Shown in pieces: positions 1 to 10,418 of a stretch of DNA of 64,000 nt. The first letter of the stretch is position 1, and each line of letters starts with the position of its first letter. Origin of the DNA: Arenicellaceae bacterium (GTDB lineage Bacteria > Pseudomonadota > Gammaproteobacteria > Arenicellales > Arenicellaceae); NCBI GenBank assembly GCA_029246505.1, contig JAQWNC010000005.1, positions 62,001-126,000 on the forward strand, read 5' to 3'. A program made the translations under genes and the position numbers. Under the pieces are notes generated by a model that searched no databases, had not been told where the DNA came from, and saw nothing but the letters and a program-made list of their open reading frames with translations.

Positions 1-1417
1 CCGGTTTTTAGATTCAGCTTATAAAGATGCTGGTGTTGGTATCGTTAAAAATGCATCTGAAATTTGGCTTAAGGCCGATATTGTACTTAAGGTGCGCTCG
101 CCCGAAGAGAAAGAAATGGCTGCTGTTCGCAAGGGACAAACGCTTATAAGCTTTATCCAACCTGCGCAAAATCAAGCTTTGATGACGGCCTTGTCAGAAC
201 GCGGGGCTACGGTGATGGCCATGGAAAGCGTGCCACGTATTTCCCGAGCACAAAAAATGGATGCTTTAAGTTCGATGGCTAATATTGCCGGGTATCGAGC
301 TGTTGTGGAAGCTGCTCAGCACTTTGGGCGCTTTTTTACCGGCCAAATTACTGCTGCTGGAAAAATCCCGCCGGCCAAAGTGTTGGTTATTGGCGCTGGT
401 GTGGCTGGTCTGTCTGCGATAGGCGCAGCATCTAGTATGGGCGCGATTGTAAGAGCTTTTGATACTCGTCCTGAGGTGAAAGATCAGGTTGAAAGTTTAG
501 GTGGTGAATTCCTAATGTTGGACTTTGAAGATGAAGGTGGCAGTGGCATAGGTGGCTATGCAAAGACCATGAGCGATGAATTTATTGCTACTGAAATGGC
601 ATGTTTTCGTGAGCAGGCAAAAGAAGTTGATATTGTTATTACTACCGCACTGATACCGGGGCGACCTGCCCCAGAATTGTGGATGGAGGACATGGTCAAG
701 TCCATGCAAGAGGGTAGTGTAATTGTGGATTTAGCTGCTGAAAATGGCGGTAATTGCAAACTAACTAAGGCAGATAAGGTTATTCAAAAACATGGTGTGA
801 CTATTATTGGTTATACCGATATGCCGAGCAGGTTACCGACCCAAGCCAGTCAGTTGTACGCGACCAACTTACGACATTTACTGACTGATCTATGTCCGGA
901 GAAAGATGGCAATATAATCGTAAATATGGAGGATGAAGTTATTCGAGGCACTACGGTAATCAATTCCGGGGAAATTACCTGGCCGCCGCCACCACCAAAA
1001 TTATCGGCTGCGCCGACTAAACCTGCGCCTGCACCCGCAGCGGTAGTGAAAGTAGTGGTGGAGGAAAAGCCAACAAACGTTGTTATGTCCTGGCTACCGG
1101 CAGCAATTGGTGTGGTAGCTATGCTTGGCTTGGGCTCTGTTGCTCCTGCTTCCTTTATGTCTCATTTTACTGTTTTTGTCCTTGCCTGTTTTATCGGCTA
1201 TATGGTTATTTGGAATGTTAAGCCAGCGTTACATACCCCATTGATGAGTGTGACTAACGCGATTAGTAGCATTATAGTTATTGGGGCTTTATTACAGATT
1301 TCGTCAGATAGCGGTTGGATTGTTTTTCTGTCTGCGTTGGCTGTACTTATTACCAGCATAAATATTTTTGGCGGATTTGCCGTTACCCAGCGAATGCTGG
1401 CAATGTTTCGTAGGTAG
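1..1417 (+). CDS. pntA: NAD(P) transhydrogenase subunit alpha, 5' truncated by window
   Basis: Proton-translocating transhydrogenase alpha chain: carries hydride between NADH and NADP+ at the inner membrane, coupled to the proton gradient. The reading frame is open from base 2, so the start lies outside the window; about 70 N-terminal residues are missing compared with the roughly 510-residue E. coli protein. Visible are the [13 protein letters not shown] block, the dinucleotide-binding [13 protein letters not shown] loop, the RPEVKDQV segment and, after a proline/alanine linker, four C-terminal hydrophobic segments containing [13 protein letters not shown]. The soluble and membrane parts are fused as in E. 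coli, not split into PntAA/PntAB. pntB follows after 9 bases. Identification is very secure. Confidence 0.97.
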   Translation, partial: RFLDSAYKDAGVGIVKNASEIWLKADIVLKVRSPEEKEMAAVRKGQTLISFIQPAQNQALMTALSERGATVMAMESVPRISRAQKMDALSSMANIAGYRAVVEAAQHFGRFFTGQITAAGKIPPAKVLVIGAGVAGLSAIGAASSMGAIVRAFDTRPEVKDQVESLGGEFLMLDFEDEGGSGIGGYAKTMSDEFIATEMACFREQAKEVDIVITTALIPGRPAPELWMEDMVKSMQEGSVIVDLAAENGGNCKLTKADKVIQKHGVTIIGYTDMPSRLPTQASQLYATNLRHLLTDLCPEKDGNIIVNMEDEVIRGTTVINSGEITWPPPPPKLSAAPTKPAPAPAAVVKVVVEEKPTNVVMSWLPAAIGVVAMLGLGSVAPASFMSHFTVFVLACFIGYMVIWNVKPALHTPLMSVTNAISSIIVIGALLQISSDSGWIVFLSALAVLITSINIFGGFAVTQRMLAMFRR

Positions 1418-1426
1418 GGGGCGAAA

Positions 1427-2824
1427 ATGTCGGAAGGATTAATAAATATGGCTTATATAGGGGCCACTGTACTATTCATATTGGCGCTGAGTGGTTTAAG
1501 CAATCAGGAAACTGCTCGTCGTGGTAATTTTTACGGCATGCTGGGCATGGGCCTCGCTTTATTTGCAACTATCTTTGGTGTGGTTCAGGATAACTACGTC
1601 GTCATGCTACTTGGTCTAATCGTTGGTGGCGGAATTGGTTGGGTTTTGGCCAAGCGCGTTGATATGACTCAAATGCCCGAACTGGTGGCTATATTGCACA
1701 GTTTGGTTGGTTTGGCTGCCGTGCTCGTTGGTTATGCAACATTTGCAGATCATGAAATTGGTTTTACCGGTGTTGAAAAGACCATTCATGATGTAGAGGT
1801 GTATCTTGGTGTGTTGATCGGTGCGTTGACTTTTTCTGGGTCAGTAATTGCGTTCCTAAAACTGAGTGGAAGAGTCGGGGGCAAGCCGCTTTTGTTGCCG
1901 GCCAGGCATTGGCTCAATTTGGTGTTGTTAGTTTTGGCTATTTACTTTGGGAATATGTTTATCGACCAATCTGCCAATGGTGATGGTACGTTACCTCTGA
2001 TCCTAATGACCATTGTAGCCCTGGCGTTCGGCGTGCATATGGTGATGGCTATTGGTGGTGCCGATATGCCTGTGGTTGTATCTATGCTTAACAGCTATTC
2101 TGGCTGGGCTGCGGCAGCTACCGGTTTTATGTTGAGCAATGATCTGCTAATTGTTGTAGGTGCGCTGGTGGGCAGTAGTGGAGCGATATTAAGCTACATT
2201 ATGTGCCGTGCTATGAATCGTAAGTTTTTCTCAGTGATTGCTGGCGGTTTTGGTGGGGGGGAGGCAAGCACCGCATCAGGCGAAACCGTTGATCAAGGTG
2301 AAGCGATTTCTGTAGAAGCTGACGAAGTTACTCAAATGCTGAATGACGCAAAAGAGGTCATGATCATACCGGGTTATGGGATGGCGGTAGCGCAGGCACA
2401 GCACTCAGTGTACGAGCTTACCAAGCGCTTAAAAGATCGGGGGGTAAATGTTCGGTTTGGCATTCATCCGGTCGCCGGTCGAATGCCGGGTCACATGAAT
2501 GTTTTATTGGCTGAAGCGAAAGTGCCTTATGACATAGTTTTCGAGATGGATGAAATCAATGATGATTTTCGCAATATTGACGTCTCAATTATTATTGGTG
2601 CAAACGATATTGTTAATCCTGCTGCGCTTGATGAGCCAAATAGCCCTATTGCCGGTATGCCGGTGTTAGAGGCTTGGAATGGTAAAACAACTATTGTGCT
2701 TAAACGGTCAATGGCGACAGGTTATGCGGGTGTTGAAAATCCACTTTTCTTTAAGGAAAATACGCGTATGTTATTTGGCGATGCTAAAGAAACCGTTGAT
2801 GCTGTGGTTTCTTCGCTAGGATAA
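1427..2824 (+). CDS. pntB: NAD(P) transhydrogenase subunit beta
   Basis: Beta chain of the same transhydrogenase, 465 residues, the family's usual length. The N-terminal two thirds is a run of hydrophobic segments forming the proton channel. The C-terminal third is the NADP(H)-binding domain III, with the [16 protein letters not shown] and [18 protein letters not shown] motifs and the [10 protein letters not shown] loop. A purine-rich ribosome site (GGGGGCGAAA) stands right before the ATG, nine bases after pntA stops, so the two genes form one operon. I see no clear terminator behind it; the next gene converges from the other strand. Confidence 0.97.
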   Translation: MSEGLINMAYIGATVLFILALSGLSNQETARRGNFYGMLGMGLALFATIFGVVQDNYVVMLLGLIVGGGIGWVLAKRVDMTQMPELVAILHSLVGLAAVLVGYATFADHEIGFTGVEKTIHDVEVYLGVLIGALTFSGSVIAFLKLSGRVGGKPLLLPARHWLNLVLLVLAIYFGNMFIDQSANGDGTLPLILMTIVALAFGVHMVMAIGGADMPVVVSMLNSYSGWAAAATGFMLSNDLLIVVGALVGSSGAILSYIMCRAMNRKFFSVIAGGFGGGEASTASGETVDQGEAISVEADEVTQMLNDAKEVMIIPGYGMAVAQAQHSVYELTKRLKDRGVNVRFGIHPVAGRMPGHMNVLLAEAKVPYDIVFEMDEINDDFRNIDVSIIIGANDIVNPAALDEPNSPIAGMPVLEAWNGKTTIVLKRSMATGYAGVENPLFFKENTRMLFGDAKETVDAVVSSLG

Positions 2825-2883
2825 GTGCAAAGAGTAAGCGAAATATCGGTAAAGCTGCAGTCTTAACTGATCAGCCTTGCTTG

Positions 2884-3849
2884 CTACACGGCAAGTTTAT
2901 AGGTGTCCGAGAGTGTTGTTATAAACTTTCCGAGTTCGCTAGCCTCTAAATTATTTATGCCCGCTGCGGCCTTGCGTCCGCCTCCAGTCGGGAACTGTCG
3001 ACAAATATCATCCGCTCCTGTTTTGTTGTTTAAGGGTCCACGAACACTGACCAGATAATTGCCGTTGCCTTTTTCTGTTAGTACAGCATGAGCTTTATCA
3101 GGTAGTTGGTTGGTAAGCTGATTGCTCCATGAACCGCTGACACGCTTTGCCCAAGCAGCATCAGGGAGAAGAAACACTCTGCAATATGTGTCTTGGTAAT
3201 GTGGTTGTAGATCTTTTGTGCGGATAAGATCATCGCGGTAGCCCGATTCAAGCCTATTGAAGGTGTTTGTATCTGAAGATATAAAATCCTGCGGCGTTGG
3301 AAATTTTGAGATACGTTTAAAAAGCGCCTCCGGGTGAAAATGAAGGTCTTCAAGAGAGCCACCGTACCCGTTGTAATTTAAGTAAGTTCCTAGTTTTTTG
3401 CAATTGTCTCGTTGTAGTTTGCTAAGGTGAGACCTTTTGCTTAGAGCATCAGCAACTTTTATTAGATTGTCTCCATAGCAGCCACATACTGCCCACTCTG
3501 AATACTTGTTATTGAGTTCCTGATTAATTAGCAGGCTTGTGCAGACGTTAGCCGAAGTGTTTATATTTGTTTTTAGCTTTTTGCTCTGCGGAATATCACC
3601 AGCATAATGGTGATCTACATAGTGCACACTGATATCGTTATTAAGGAGTTCTATAAGGGTGTCTCGGTTCTTATCTAGGGACACGTCCAGAACGGTAATG
3701 TGGTCTCCATCATTCGCGTTTACGCGCCCGAGTAAGCTTATGTCCCGCTTTATGCCGGTGATAAGTTTGGATTCGCAAGGATTTTCGAGGCGCAATTGGG
3801 TGAGTGCGCAAAGGCCATCGGCATCTCCATTAAAAACATCGTGGTGCAT
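2884..3849 (-). CDS. DHH-family phosphoesterase
   Basis: 321 residues of the DHH/DHHA1 phosphoesterase superfamily (relatives of RecJ, NrnA and polyphosphatases). The N terminus carries motif I as FNGDADGLCAL, a further aspartate in VLDVSLD, and the name-giving DHH in HYVDHHYAG near residue 80. The C terminus shows the DHHA1-like glycine block FPTGGGRKAAAGIN near residue 293. These acidic and histidine residues normally hold two Mn2+ ions for hydrolysis of a phosphodiester or phosphoanhydride. The substrate cannot be told from sequence. There is no signal peptide, so it is cytoplasmic. It stands alone, convergent with pntB. Confidence 0.85.
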   Translation of the reverse strand: MHHDVFNGDADGLCALTQLRLENPCESKLITGIKRDISLLGRVNANDGDHITVLDVSLDKNRDTLIELLNNDISVHYVDHHYAGDIPQSKKLKTNINTSANVCTSLLINQELNNKYSEWAVCGCYGDNLIKVADALSKRSHLSKLQRDNCKKLGTYLNYNGYGGSLEDLHFHPEALFKRISKFPTPQDFISSDTNTFNRLESGYRDDLIRTKDLQPHYQDTYCRVFLLPDAAWAKRVSGSWSNQLTNQLPDKAHAVLTEKGNGNYLVSVRGPLNNKTGADDICRQFPTGGGRKAAAGINNLEASELGKFITTLSDTYKLAV

Positions 3850-4689
3850 GCTTGTTAGTTGCTATTGCTGAATTTGATAATGTTCAATTAGAATTTGGGC
3901 ACTTCAGATCGGGAAAACTCAGGTGGTGGAGCAATACCAGAAGATAGCATTTCGTGGACGTTGGTGCCGGACAGTAAAACAAAAAAGTAGCGTTTCAGTT
4001 GGTGTCGTCAGTGCTACCAATACCCAAAAGGTATCCCAACTGCTTAGGTTTACATCTTGCTGGACCTTAATATTACCTACCTGGCTGTCTCCATTACCAT
4101 GCTAGTAGACTCGAAACTCTATGCATTAATTTCGATCGCTAGAAAAGTGTGATTGTGCGTTGAACTCGCTCGTAAGATTGTTGAATCTGTTTTAGTGCGC
4201 ATATCTCGTGATACGTCTAGATCTATACAAATTTGGAAATCTAAATAATAGTCTAAATGAGGGAAAGTGAACACTAAGCTATACGGAGGCGATAATCAAA
4301 AGATACCGTCAGGGCGTGCGGTCTCTTTTTCGAAACAGAGATTTAGTCGAATATTAGTCGATCCAAAATAGAACTAAATATCCGACGCTATCTGGAAGAG
4401 GACCAAATCTACGGTATATAACAGAGGGTAAGGTATATTTTTCAATCAGTTATATTTTATTATTGAGAGAGTGTATGTGAACAGGGTGGGGCAGATGGGG
4501 CATCATTTTGTGTCTTTAATATGACTATATCTGTATCTCTCACCGTACCTATTTCTAAGTAAATGTTCTTTATTAATATATTAATCTGATTAAACGCATT
4601 AATCTTCGATGTGGCTTCACATGAAGCTAAACTATGCGTCTCACTGAGGCGAGTGGTCTATCGAGGAAATAACATACAAAGTGAATTAA
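3850..4689. other. Long spacer without a recognisable gene
   Basis: 840 AT-rich bases between the divergent DHH and MscS-type genes. The only open frame (3923-4105, 60 codons) has no ribosome site and a composition unlike its neighbours. A short imperfect hairpin with a T-run lies at 4302-4330 but no gene runs into it. It probably holds the two divergent promoters; I cannot place them with confidence. Confidence 0.5.
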
Positions 4690-5937
4690 ATGAAAGATCT
4701 AATAATGAGTTGGGTAACGAAACTCCCTTATGGTATGGGCTATGAGGTTGAGTTAGCAAGAGCCGTCGCTTTGTTGTTGGTTGTTATCGGTGCGACGATA
4801 CTTTATTTAGTAGCGAAACAATTGCTACTATTTATAAGTGATAAGGTTGTTACCAAAAGCGATTCCCAGTTTGATGACGTGTTCGTTAAATGGGGTGTGC
4901 TTCGCCGAATTGCGTATTTGGCACCCGCGTGGGTTATATATAAATGCGTACCTTGGGTATTACAAGAATACCAAACACTTGGTTCGTTGATTACTATACT
5001 AGCCTCGGTTTGGTTGATACTACTCCATACGTTGTTATTGACGGCAATTCTTGATGCGTTATCAGAGATTTACCGTTCTTTTCCGATATCGCAGCACTTG
5101 CCAATTCAAAGTTTCATTCAAGTCGCTAAGCTGGTTGTCTACTTTTTTATGTTCATTCTTATAGTTTCTTTTTTATTAGGCGAATCGCCATTTAAATTAA
5201 TAGCTGGGATGGGCGCAATGACTGCAGTGCTTATGTTGGTGTTCAAGGATTCCATTTTAGGATTCGTTGCCGGTCTACAGCTTAGTTTGAATAAAATGGT
5301 CAGTTTGGGTGACTGGGTAGAAATCCCCCAACATAATGCTGACGGTGATATTTTGGAGATTGGACTGACTACCGTAAAAGTGCGTAATTTTGATAATACC
5401 GTCACTACAGTGCCGACCCAAAGCCTAATTACGGAGTCATTTAAGAACTGGCGTGGAATGCAAGAATCTGCTGGAAGGCGAATTAAACGTTCCATTTATA
5501 TAGATGTGAATTCTGTTCAGTTTTGTGATTTAGTGTCGCTAGAGCGATACAGCAAGGTTGATTACATCAAGGAATATATAAGTGCTAAAAAGCAGGAAGT
5601 TGATAAATATAACCAGCAGAACGTCAGTGATGTAGAGTCGATGGTTAATGGCCGGCGTTTGACCAATATTGGTACTTTTAGAGCCTATATAATTGCTTAT
5701 TTAAAACATCATCCAAATATAAATCAGCAGCTTACGTTACTTGTACGCCAGTTGGCACCAACTGATGTGGGTATACCCATAGAGATTTATACGTTTAGTT
5801 CAGAAAAAGATTGGTCTAAATATGAGGCCATTCAGGCCGATATTTTTGATCATCTGTTTGCGGTTGCCCGTGAATTCGACTTACGAATCTATCAAAGACC
5901 GTCAGGTACTGATATTCAAGATATTAGTAATAGTTAG
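4690..5937 (+). CDS. ybdG: MscS-family mechanosensitive channel, YbdG (MscM) type
   Basis: 415 residues, the same length as E. coli YbdG, a small-conductance mechanosensitive channel of the inner membrane that opens on osmotic downshock. Several hydrophobic helices occupy residues 1-185. The pore-lining and beta-domain region follows with AGMGAMTAVLMLVFKDSI, GDWVEIPQHNADGDI and IGLTTVKVRNFDNTVTTVPT. The YbdG-specific C-terminal part is clear: RRLTNIGTFRAYIIAYLKHHP, LLVRQLAPTDVGIPIEIY and YEAIQADIFDHLFAVAREF. The start matches the YbdG N terminus (M-x-D-L-I). Monocistronic, or cotranscribed with the GST gene 18 bases downstream. Confidence 0.93.
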   Translation: MKDLIMSWVTKLPYGMGYEVELARAVALLLVVIGATILYLVAKQLLLFISDKVVTKSDSQFDDVFVKWGVLRRIAYLAPAWVIYKCVPWVLQEYQTLGSLITILASVWLILLHTLLLTAILDALSEIYRSFPISQHLPIQSFIQVAKLVVYFFMFILIVSFLLGESPFKLIAGMGAMTAVLMLVFKDSILGFVAGLQLSLNKMVSLGDWVEIPQHNADGDILEIGLTTVKVRNFDNTVTTVPTQSLITESFKNWRGMQESAGRRIKRSIYIDVNSVQFCDLVSLERYSKVDYIKEYISAKKQEVDKYNQQNVSDVESMVNGRRLTNIGTFRAYIIAYLKHHPNINQQLTLLVRQLAPTDVGIPIEIYTFSSEKDWSKYEAIQADIFDHLFAVAREFDLRIYQRPSGTDIQDISNS

Positions 5938-5955
5938 CTTAGGAGTTTTACAACC

Positions 5956-6726
5956 ATGTTCATTTTATATAATGCGCCTCAATCTACGTGCAGTCAGAAG
6001 GTTCGTCTAGTTTTGGTAGAGAAAGCGCTAGCGTTTGAAGAAGTAAAGCTGAATCTTTTTAAGGGTGATCAGTTAACGGCAGAATACATGCAAATCAACC
6101 CGAACGGAGTGGTTCCTAGTCTAGATCATGATGGTAAAATTATTATCGATTCATCTGTAATAATCGAGTATTTGGACGAATCATTTCCTGATACCCGTTT
6201 GCGTCCAGATTCTCCGGCTGGGTTAGCGGACATGCGCACATGGATGCGCTTTTTTGAAGAAGTTCCAACGCCAGCAGTTCGAGTGCCTTCTTATAATCGG
6301 GTTTTCTTACAACACTATAGTAGCCTTTCAAATGAAGAATTTATGGCCATTGCAGAACAGAAAACCTTGCGAAAAGATTTTTTTCTGAAAATGGGGAGAA
6401 CGGGCTATTCTACTGAAGAGATGAAGAAGTCGTTAAATCAGATACGTATGACTGTAGAGCGAATGGAAGAAAACCTCCAAGATAAATCAAGTTGGTTATT
6501 AGGGGAGCAATACACCCTGGCAGATATTTGCGTTTTGCCTTGTTTCGTAAGGATGAACGACATTGGCTATGCTTCGCTATGGGCAGACGCACCGAAAGTA
6601 GCGGCTTGGATAGAGCGAAGCGTTAACCGTGAAAATTATTTCTCAGCTTATTATCATGGTTCGTTGCTATCTGAAAAATACCCAGATGTTGATTTGTCTC
6701 CGGTAGCGCAGCCCGGAGTGCTATAA
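5956..6726 (+). CDS. Glutathione S-transferase family protein
   Basis: 256 residues. The N-terminal thioredoxin-fold domain begins FILYNAPQSTCSQKVRLVLVEKAL, with Ser/Cys residues where GSTs activate glutathione, followed by NPNGVVPSLDHDGKIIIDSSVI, the cis-proline and the Glu/Ser pair that bind the gamma-glutamyl part. The C-terminal helical domain contains the usual LGEQYTLADICVLP cap motif. A TAGGAG ribosome site precedes the ATG. It lies 18 bases behind ybdG and is followed at once by a hairpin terminator. Conjugation or isomerase role possible; the substrate is unknown. It lacks a signal peptide. Confidence 0.88.
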   Translation: MFILYNAPQSTCSQKVRLVLVEKALAFEEVKLNLFKGDQLTAEYMQINPNGVVPSLDHDGKIIIDSSVIIEYLDESFPDTRLRPDSPAGLADMRTWMRFFEEVPTPAVRVPSYNRVFLQHYSSLSNEEFMAIAEQKTLRKDFFLKMGRTGYSTEEMKKSLNQIRMTVERMEENLQDKSSWLLGEQYTLADICVLPCFVRMNDIGYASLWADAPKVAAWIERSVNRENYFSAYYHGSLLSEKYPDVDLSPVAQPGVL

Positions 6727-6742
6727 GCCTTCGGGCCTTTTT
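6727..6742 (+). terminator. Rho-independent terminator after the GST gene
   Basis: GCC-TTCG-GGC tetraloop hairpin followed by C and five T, starting at the base after the GST stop codon. A second overlapping inverted repeat (GCCTTT / AAAGGC) extends to about 6749. The stem is short but the UUCG loop is stable. Confidence 0.5.
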
Positions 6743-6858
6743 AAAGGCGCTCATGTGTAATTAGCTATCGCGCCGTTTGATCTAGGAACGCCAAGAGTAG
6801 CATTGTCATCAAGGGTTACGTGTGACTATATGCTGATAGGTTTCAGAACTATTCTGTG

Positions 6859-6875
6859 ATGTGATTTTGTTGCAT
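6859..6875. promoter_or_regulatory. Degenerate dyad upstream of iorA copy 1
   Basis: ATGTGA-TTTTG-TTGCAT. The right half-site is identical to copy 2, the left one has two changes. It overlaps a weak -35-like TTGTTG, with TCTATA 17 bases further on. It may be a weakened operator; this is inference from comparing the two copies. Confidence 0.35.
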
Positions 6876-6915
6876 ACTTAGCCTCACTTTCTATATACGG
6901 CTTTAGGTGCCTCAC

Positions 6916-7395
6916 ATGATTAGCTTATCCATCAATGGCTCGACTCAGTCGCTCGGTGACATAGATCCAGAAACGCCTTTGCTTTGGGCACTAAGAGATA
7001 CCCTTGGCCTGGTAGGAACCAAGTATGGTTGTGGTATTGCTCAATGCGGCGCCTGTACGGTGCATCTTAATGGCGTTCCTGTTCGTGCGTGTCAGTTGCA
7101 GGTCGGGAACCTCGAAGGCCAGGATATTACGACCATTGAAGGGGTTGCTAGTGCGGATGGTACGCTTCATGCCCTGCAAGAAGCATGGATAGAGCATGAC
7201 GTCCCGCAATGTGGATACTGTCAGGCCGGACAGATCATGAGTGCTGCCGCGCTGTTAGCGGCCAACACCAAACCTAATGATGACGATATAAATGCCGCAA
7301 TGGCTGGCAATATTTGTCGTTGTGGAACCTACACGCGCATAGTCGAGGCAATTCATACGGCTGCTGGAAAACTGGATCAAGGAGGTACAGCGTGA
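6916..7395 (+). CDS. (2Fe-2S) subunit of IorAB-type molybdenum hydroxylase, copy 1
   Basis: 159 residues, the size of isoquinoline 1-oxidoreductase alpha chains. Two iron-sulphur motifs are complete: a plant-type cluster, [17 protein letters not shown] with a fourth cysteine in VRACQL, and a C-terminal helical cluster, [11 protein letters not shown] with ICRCGTY. It passes electrons from the molybdenum centre of the large subunit to an outside acceptor. I chose the ATG at 6916, preceded by TAGGTG, over an upstream GTG, because the tandem copy conserves this ATG and diverges before it. It overlaps the large subunit by four bases (GTGA). It has no signal of its own, so it is probably co-exported with the Tat-tagged partner. 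Confidence 0.92.
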   Translation: MISLSINGSTQSLGDIDPETPLLWALRDTLGLVGTKYGCGIAQCGACTVHLNGVPVRACQLQVGNLEGQDITTIEGVASADGTLHALQEAWIEHDVPQCGYCQAGQIMSAAALLAANTKPNDDDINAAMAGNICRCGTYTRIVEAIHTAAGKLDQGGTA

Positions 7396-9641
7396 ATAAT
7401 TTACAAGATGGCTACAATGATCCGCTGGACGTACTTGGGCCTAAACAAGCTAGTCAATTAAGTCGTCGAGAGTTCATCAAGTTAAGTGGCATGGGTGCTG
7501 GGTTAGCACTAGCCTTCGTTTCGGTACCTTTTAGTAAGTCGGTTGCTGCAGCTTCAGAAGGGAGTGAATTTAACCTTTATGTTCAAATTAACCCTGACGG
7601 AGTAATTCGAATTTATTCTCCTAACCCTGAAGTGGGGCAAGGTATTAAGACTGCATTACCTATGATTGTGGCTGAGGAATTGGATGCGAATTGGGACGAT
7701 GTAGTTATTGAGAATTCTCCAGTTTCAGACGAGTACGGTCGCCAAAGGGCTGGCGGCTCCAGGTCAGTACCCCTTCGTTGGGATGAATTAAGAAAAGCTG
7801 GCGCGGGAGTGCGGGCTATGTTGATAGAAGCTGCTGCTGGCGAGTGGAATGTGCCTTCCAGTGAAGTGACGACAAATCAATCGATGCTGATTCATGCTTC
7901 TTCAGATCGCAGAATTAGCTATGGAGAAGTAGCTAATTTAGCCAGTGAATTAAGCCCGCCAATGGTCGATTCACTCAAATTTAAGGCACCAGAAGAGTAT
8001 CGCTTGCTTGGTACTCGAATTACGGGTACTGACAATATGGCTTTGGTTACCGGTAAGCCTATATTTGGTATTGATATACAGCTACCAAATATGTTGTACG
8101 CCAGTTACACCAAATGCCCGACAATTGGCGGGCGAGTAGTAGAAACTAATCTTGATGACATTAAAGCCTTACCAGGTGTGGTGACAGCATTTGTCCTTGA
8201 GGGTACTGCTGGTGTTCCAATGTTCGATCCTACGGGTGTGTCCATTACTCCCGGTGTCGCGATTGTCGCGGAATCGACTTGGCAAAGCTTTAAGGCTCGT
8301 GAAAGCTTGCAGGTTGAATGGGATACCAGTGAAGCGTCAAGCGATACGTGGGCTGACTTTGTCGAAGCAGCAGCAGAATTAAGGGGCAAAGAAGGCGCTA
8401 CAGTATTGGCAGAACAGGGTAACGCCCCTCGAGTTATAAACGATGCTACTACCAAGGTTTCTAGCCAATATAATTTCAGCTTCGTTTCTCATGCGCAACT
8501 AGAGCCACAAAGCTGCGTTGCCCATTGGCGAGAAAATATAATGGAAGTATGGAGTACGTCACAAGCCCAGTCGTTAGTAAGGGGCTCCGTAGCCTCACTA
8601 TTGGACATACCTAAAGAGAATGTCATTGCACACCAGTTGAGGGGCGGCGGTGGCTTTGGTCGGCGCTTAAATAACGATTATATCCGTGAAGCAGCTCTGA
8701 TTGCTCAGCGAGTAGATGTCCCGGTGAAACTTCAGTGGTCGCGTGAAGATGATATGTCATTTGATTTTTTTCGCCCTGGCGGATTTTATAATATGCAGGC
8801 CAGTGTTGATGAAAATGGCAAGCTAAATGCGTGGAATAGTCATTCAATTGCTGTTTCTGCGGATGGTAAAGAACCGAATGTTTCCGCGGGCCTTCGGCCG
8901 ATCGATTTCCCTCGGGAAATACTGCAACATTATAAGCACACCCTAACACTGTTGCCTTCAAAAACGCCGACAGGTCCCTGGAGAGCACCAAGTTCAAATT
9001 CGTACGCTTTTGTAGAACAAAGTTTTATGCATGAGTTGGCTGTGGCCGCTAAACGTGATCATGTGGAGTTTTTGGTCGAGTCGATGGGCGAGCCGAAATG
9101 GTTCCGAGAAGGCGAAGATTATTCTTTGAATACCGGGCGTGCGGTGAATGTCATCAAAATCGCGGCCGAACGTGCTGGCTGGGGGGCAGAACAGCCTGCA
9201 CGTCGCGCATTGGGTTTATCATTTTACTTTTGCCATGCCGGACATGTTGCGGAAGTTGCCGACGTTAGCGTGGATCAAAATAAAAAGATTACCGTTCATA
9301 AAGTTTGGGTGGTGGCAGATGTTGGGCAGATAATAAATATGAGCGGCGCTGAAAACCTGTGTCACGGTGCGGTGATCGATGCACTTAGTACAATGATGGG
9401 GTTGGAGATCACAATGACAAATGGTCGTATAGAACAAACTAATTTTGATCAATATCCTTTGTTAGGAATTGTTTCTCGACCCGAAATAGACGTCCATTTT
9501 GTAGATAGTGGGTATTCGCCAACTGGATTGGGTGAGCCGGCATTTCCACCATTGGCCGGGGCAGTATGTAATGCCATTTACACTGTGACAGGTGATCGGA
9601 TAAGGAGTTTACCAATTCGAAAGTCTGGATATACGATTTAG
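7392..9641 (+). CDS. Molybdopterin-binding large subunit, IorB type, Tat-exported, copy 1
   Basis: 749 residues of the xanthine dehydrogenase/isoquinoline oxidoreductase beta family. These enzymes hydroxylate N-heterocycles or oxidise aldehydes at a Mo-cofactor. The N terminus carries a twin-arginine signal ([18 protein letters not shown], near residue 27) ending in a small-residue stretch, so it works in the periplasm. Cofactor motifs seen are RGGGGFGRR (about residue 417) and the C-terminal [14 protein letters not shown] carrying the presumed catalytic glutamate. The start is the GTG at 7392 behind a perfect AGGAGG; longer in-frame extension into iorA is not used. No cytochrome partner or XdhC-type maturase is adjacent. 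The substrate is unknown. Confidence 0.92.
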   Translation: MNNLQDGYNDPLDVLGPKQASQLSRREFIKLSGMGAGLALAFVSVPFSKSVAAASEGSEFNLYVQINPDGVIRIYSPNPEVGQGIKTALPMIVAEELDANWDDVVIENSPVSDEYGRQRAGGSRSVPLRWDELRKAGAGVRAMLIEAAAGEWNVPSSEVTTNQSMLIHASSDRRISYGEVANLASELSPPMVDSLKFKAPEEYRLLGTRITGTDNMALVTGKPIFGIDIQLPNMLYASYTKCPTIGGRVVETNLDDIKALPGVVTAFVLEGTAGVPMFDPTGVSITPGVAIVAESTWQSFKARESLQVEWDTSEASSDTWADFVEAAAELRGKEGATVLAEQGNAPRVINDATTKVSSQYNFSFVSHAQLEPQSCVAHWRENIMEVWSTSQAQSLVRGSVASLLDIPKENVIAHQLRGGGGFGRRLNNDYIREAALIAQRVDVPVKLQWSREDDMSFDFFRPGGFYNMQASVDENGKLNAWNSHSIAVSADGKEPNVSAGLRPIDFPREILQHYKHTLTLLPSKTPTGPWRAPSSNSYAFVEQSFMHELAVAAKRDHVEFLVESMGEPKWFREGEDYSLNTGRAVNVIKIAAERAGWGAEQPARRALGLSFYFCHAGHVAEVADVSVDQNKKITVHKVWVVADVGQIINMSGAENLCHGAVIDALSTMMGLEITMTNGRIEQTNFDQYPLLGIVSRPEIDVHFVDSGYSPTGLGEPAFPPLAGAVCNAIYTVTGDRIRSLPIRKSGYTI

Positions 9642-9661
9642 ATTCGGTTGATAAATTGAGT

Positions 9662-9694
9662 TGGCTGCGCGGTCCTGCTGTGCGTAGCCATTTT
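9662..9694 (+). terminator. Hairpin terminator after iorB copy 1
   Basis: TGGCTGCGC pairs with GCGTAGCCA (nine pairs, one G-T) around an 11-base loop, followed by TTTT. A matching, diverged hairpin follows copy 2. Confidence 0.55.
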
Positions 9695-9880
9695 CACTAT
9701 CTACAGGTAGTTAACTCGGGACCCCCATAGCAGTGCCTTGGTATAGAGGGTATTGTATTTGTCGATATTGTAAATGAAGTCGGCATTGGAACTTATAAGT
9801 TGGATTTCTAGACCACTCAGTAAGGCTTTATTTATCTATTTATTTTGCTAATTGTGGCTTGGTTACAGAACTATTCTGCG

Positions 9881-9897
9881 ATGCAATTTTGTTGCAT
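9881..9897. promoter_or_regulatory. Perfect dyad operator candidate upstream of iorA copy 2
   Basis: ATGCAA-TTTTG-TTGCAT, a perfect 6+6 inverted repeat. It overlaps a -35-like TTGTTG (9889-9894); a -10-like TCAATA starts 17 bases later. The position suits repression by a dimeric regulator. No regulator gene is adjacent. Confidence 0.45.
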
Positions 9898-9938
9898 ACT
9901 AAGCCTCACTATCAATATATAGCTTTTAGGTGCTTTAC

Positions 9939-10418
9939 ATGATTAGTTTATCTATCAATGGCTCATCTCAGTCGCTCGGTGACATAGATCCAGAAACGCC
10001 TTTACTCTGGGCATTAAGGGATACCCTTGGCTTGGTAGGAACCAAGTATGGTTGTGGTATTGCTCAATGCGGTGCTTGTACGGTGCATCTTAATGGGGTT
10101 CCTGTTCGTGCATGCCAGTTGCAGGTTGGAAACTTAGAAGGCCAAGAGATTACGACTATTGAAGGTGTTGCGAGTGAGGACGGCGCGCTTCATGTACTGC
10201 AAGAAGCATGGATAGAGCATGACGTCCCGCAGTGTGGTTACTGTCAGGCTGGACAGATCATGAGTGCTGCCGCTCTTTTAGCGGCGAATACTAAGCCTAG
10301 TGATGAAGATATAAACACTGCAATGGCTGGCAATATTTGTCGTTGCGGAACATACACGCGCATAGTGGAAGCAATTCACATCGCTGCTAGAAAACTTGAT
10401 CAAGGAGGTACAGCGTGA
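9939..10418 (+). CDS. (2Fe-2S) subunit of IorAB-type molybdenum hydroxylase, copy 2
   Basis: 159 residues, nearly identical to copy 1. All eight cluster cysteines are kept ([11 protein letters not shown] plus VRAC; QCGYC plus ICRCG), so it should carry two 2Fe-2S centres. Differences cluster on surface-like positions in the middle and the C-terminal helix. The ATG at 9939 follows TAGGTG. The four-base GTGA overlap with the next gene and the GGAGG in its own 3' end are conserved, which couples translation of the two subunits. Confidence 0.92.
   Translation: MISLSINGSSQSLGDIDPETPLLWALRDTLGLVGTKYGCGIAQCGACTVHLNGVPVRACQLQVGNLEGQEITTIEGVASEDGALHVLQEAWIEHDVPQCGYCQAGQIMSAAALLAANTKPSDEDINTAMAGNICRCGTYTRIVEAIHIAARKLDQGGTA

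Larger units (their letters stand above)
6839..9694 (+). repeat. Direct duplication, unit 1 (promoter region-iorA-iorB-terminator)
   Basis: First copy of a roughly 2.85 kb transcription unit repeated head-to-tail at 9861-12722. Similarity starts about 75 bases upstream of the iorA ATG (GGTTTCAGAACTATTCTG here, GGTTACAGAACTATTCTG in copy 2) and runs through both genes to a hairpin behind iorB. About 165 unrelated-looking bases separate the units. Confidence 0.9.

Noticed and set aside
3923-4105. 60-codon open frame between the DHH and MscS-type genes
   Set aside because: No ribosome site, odd composition, no recognisable motif; treated as empty spacer.
4302-4330. Hairpin with T-run resembling a terminator
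   Set aside because: Short stem with a mismatch and no gene running into it.
7314-7391. N-terminal extension of iorB copy 1
   Set aside because: It overlaps iorA in another frame, the AGGAGG and GTG at 7392 are conserved in copy 2, and the extension would bury the Tat signal.
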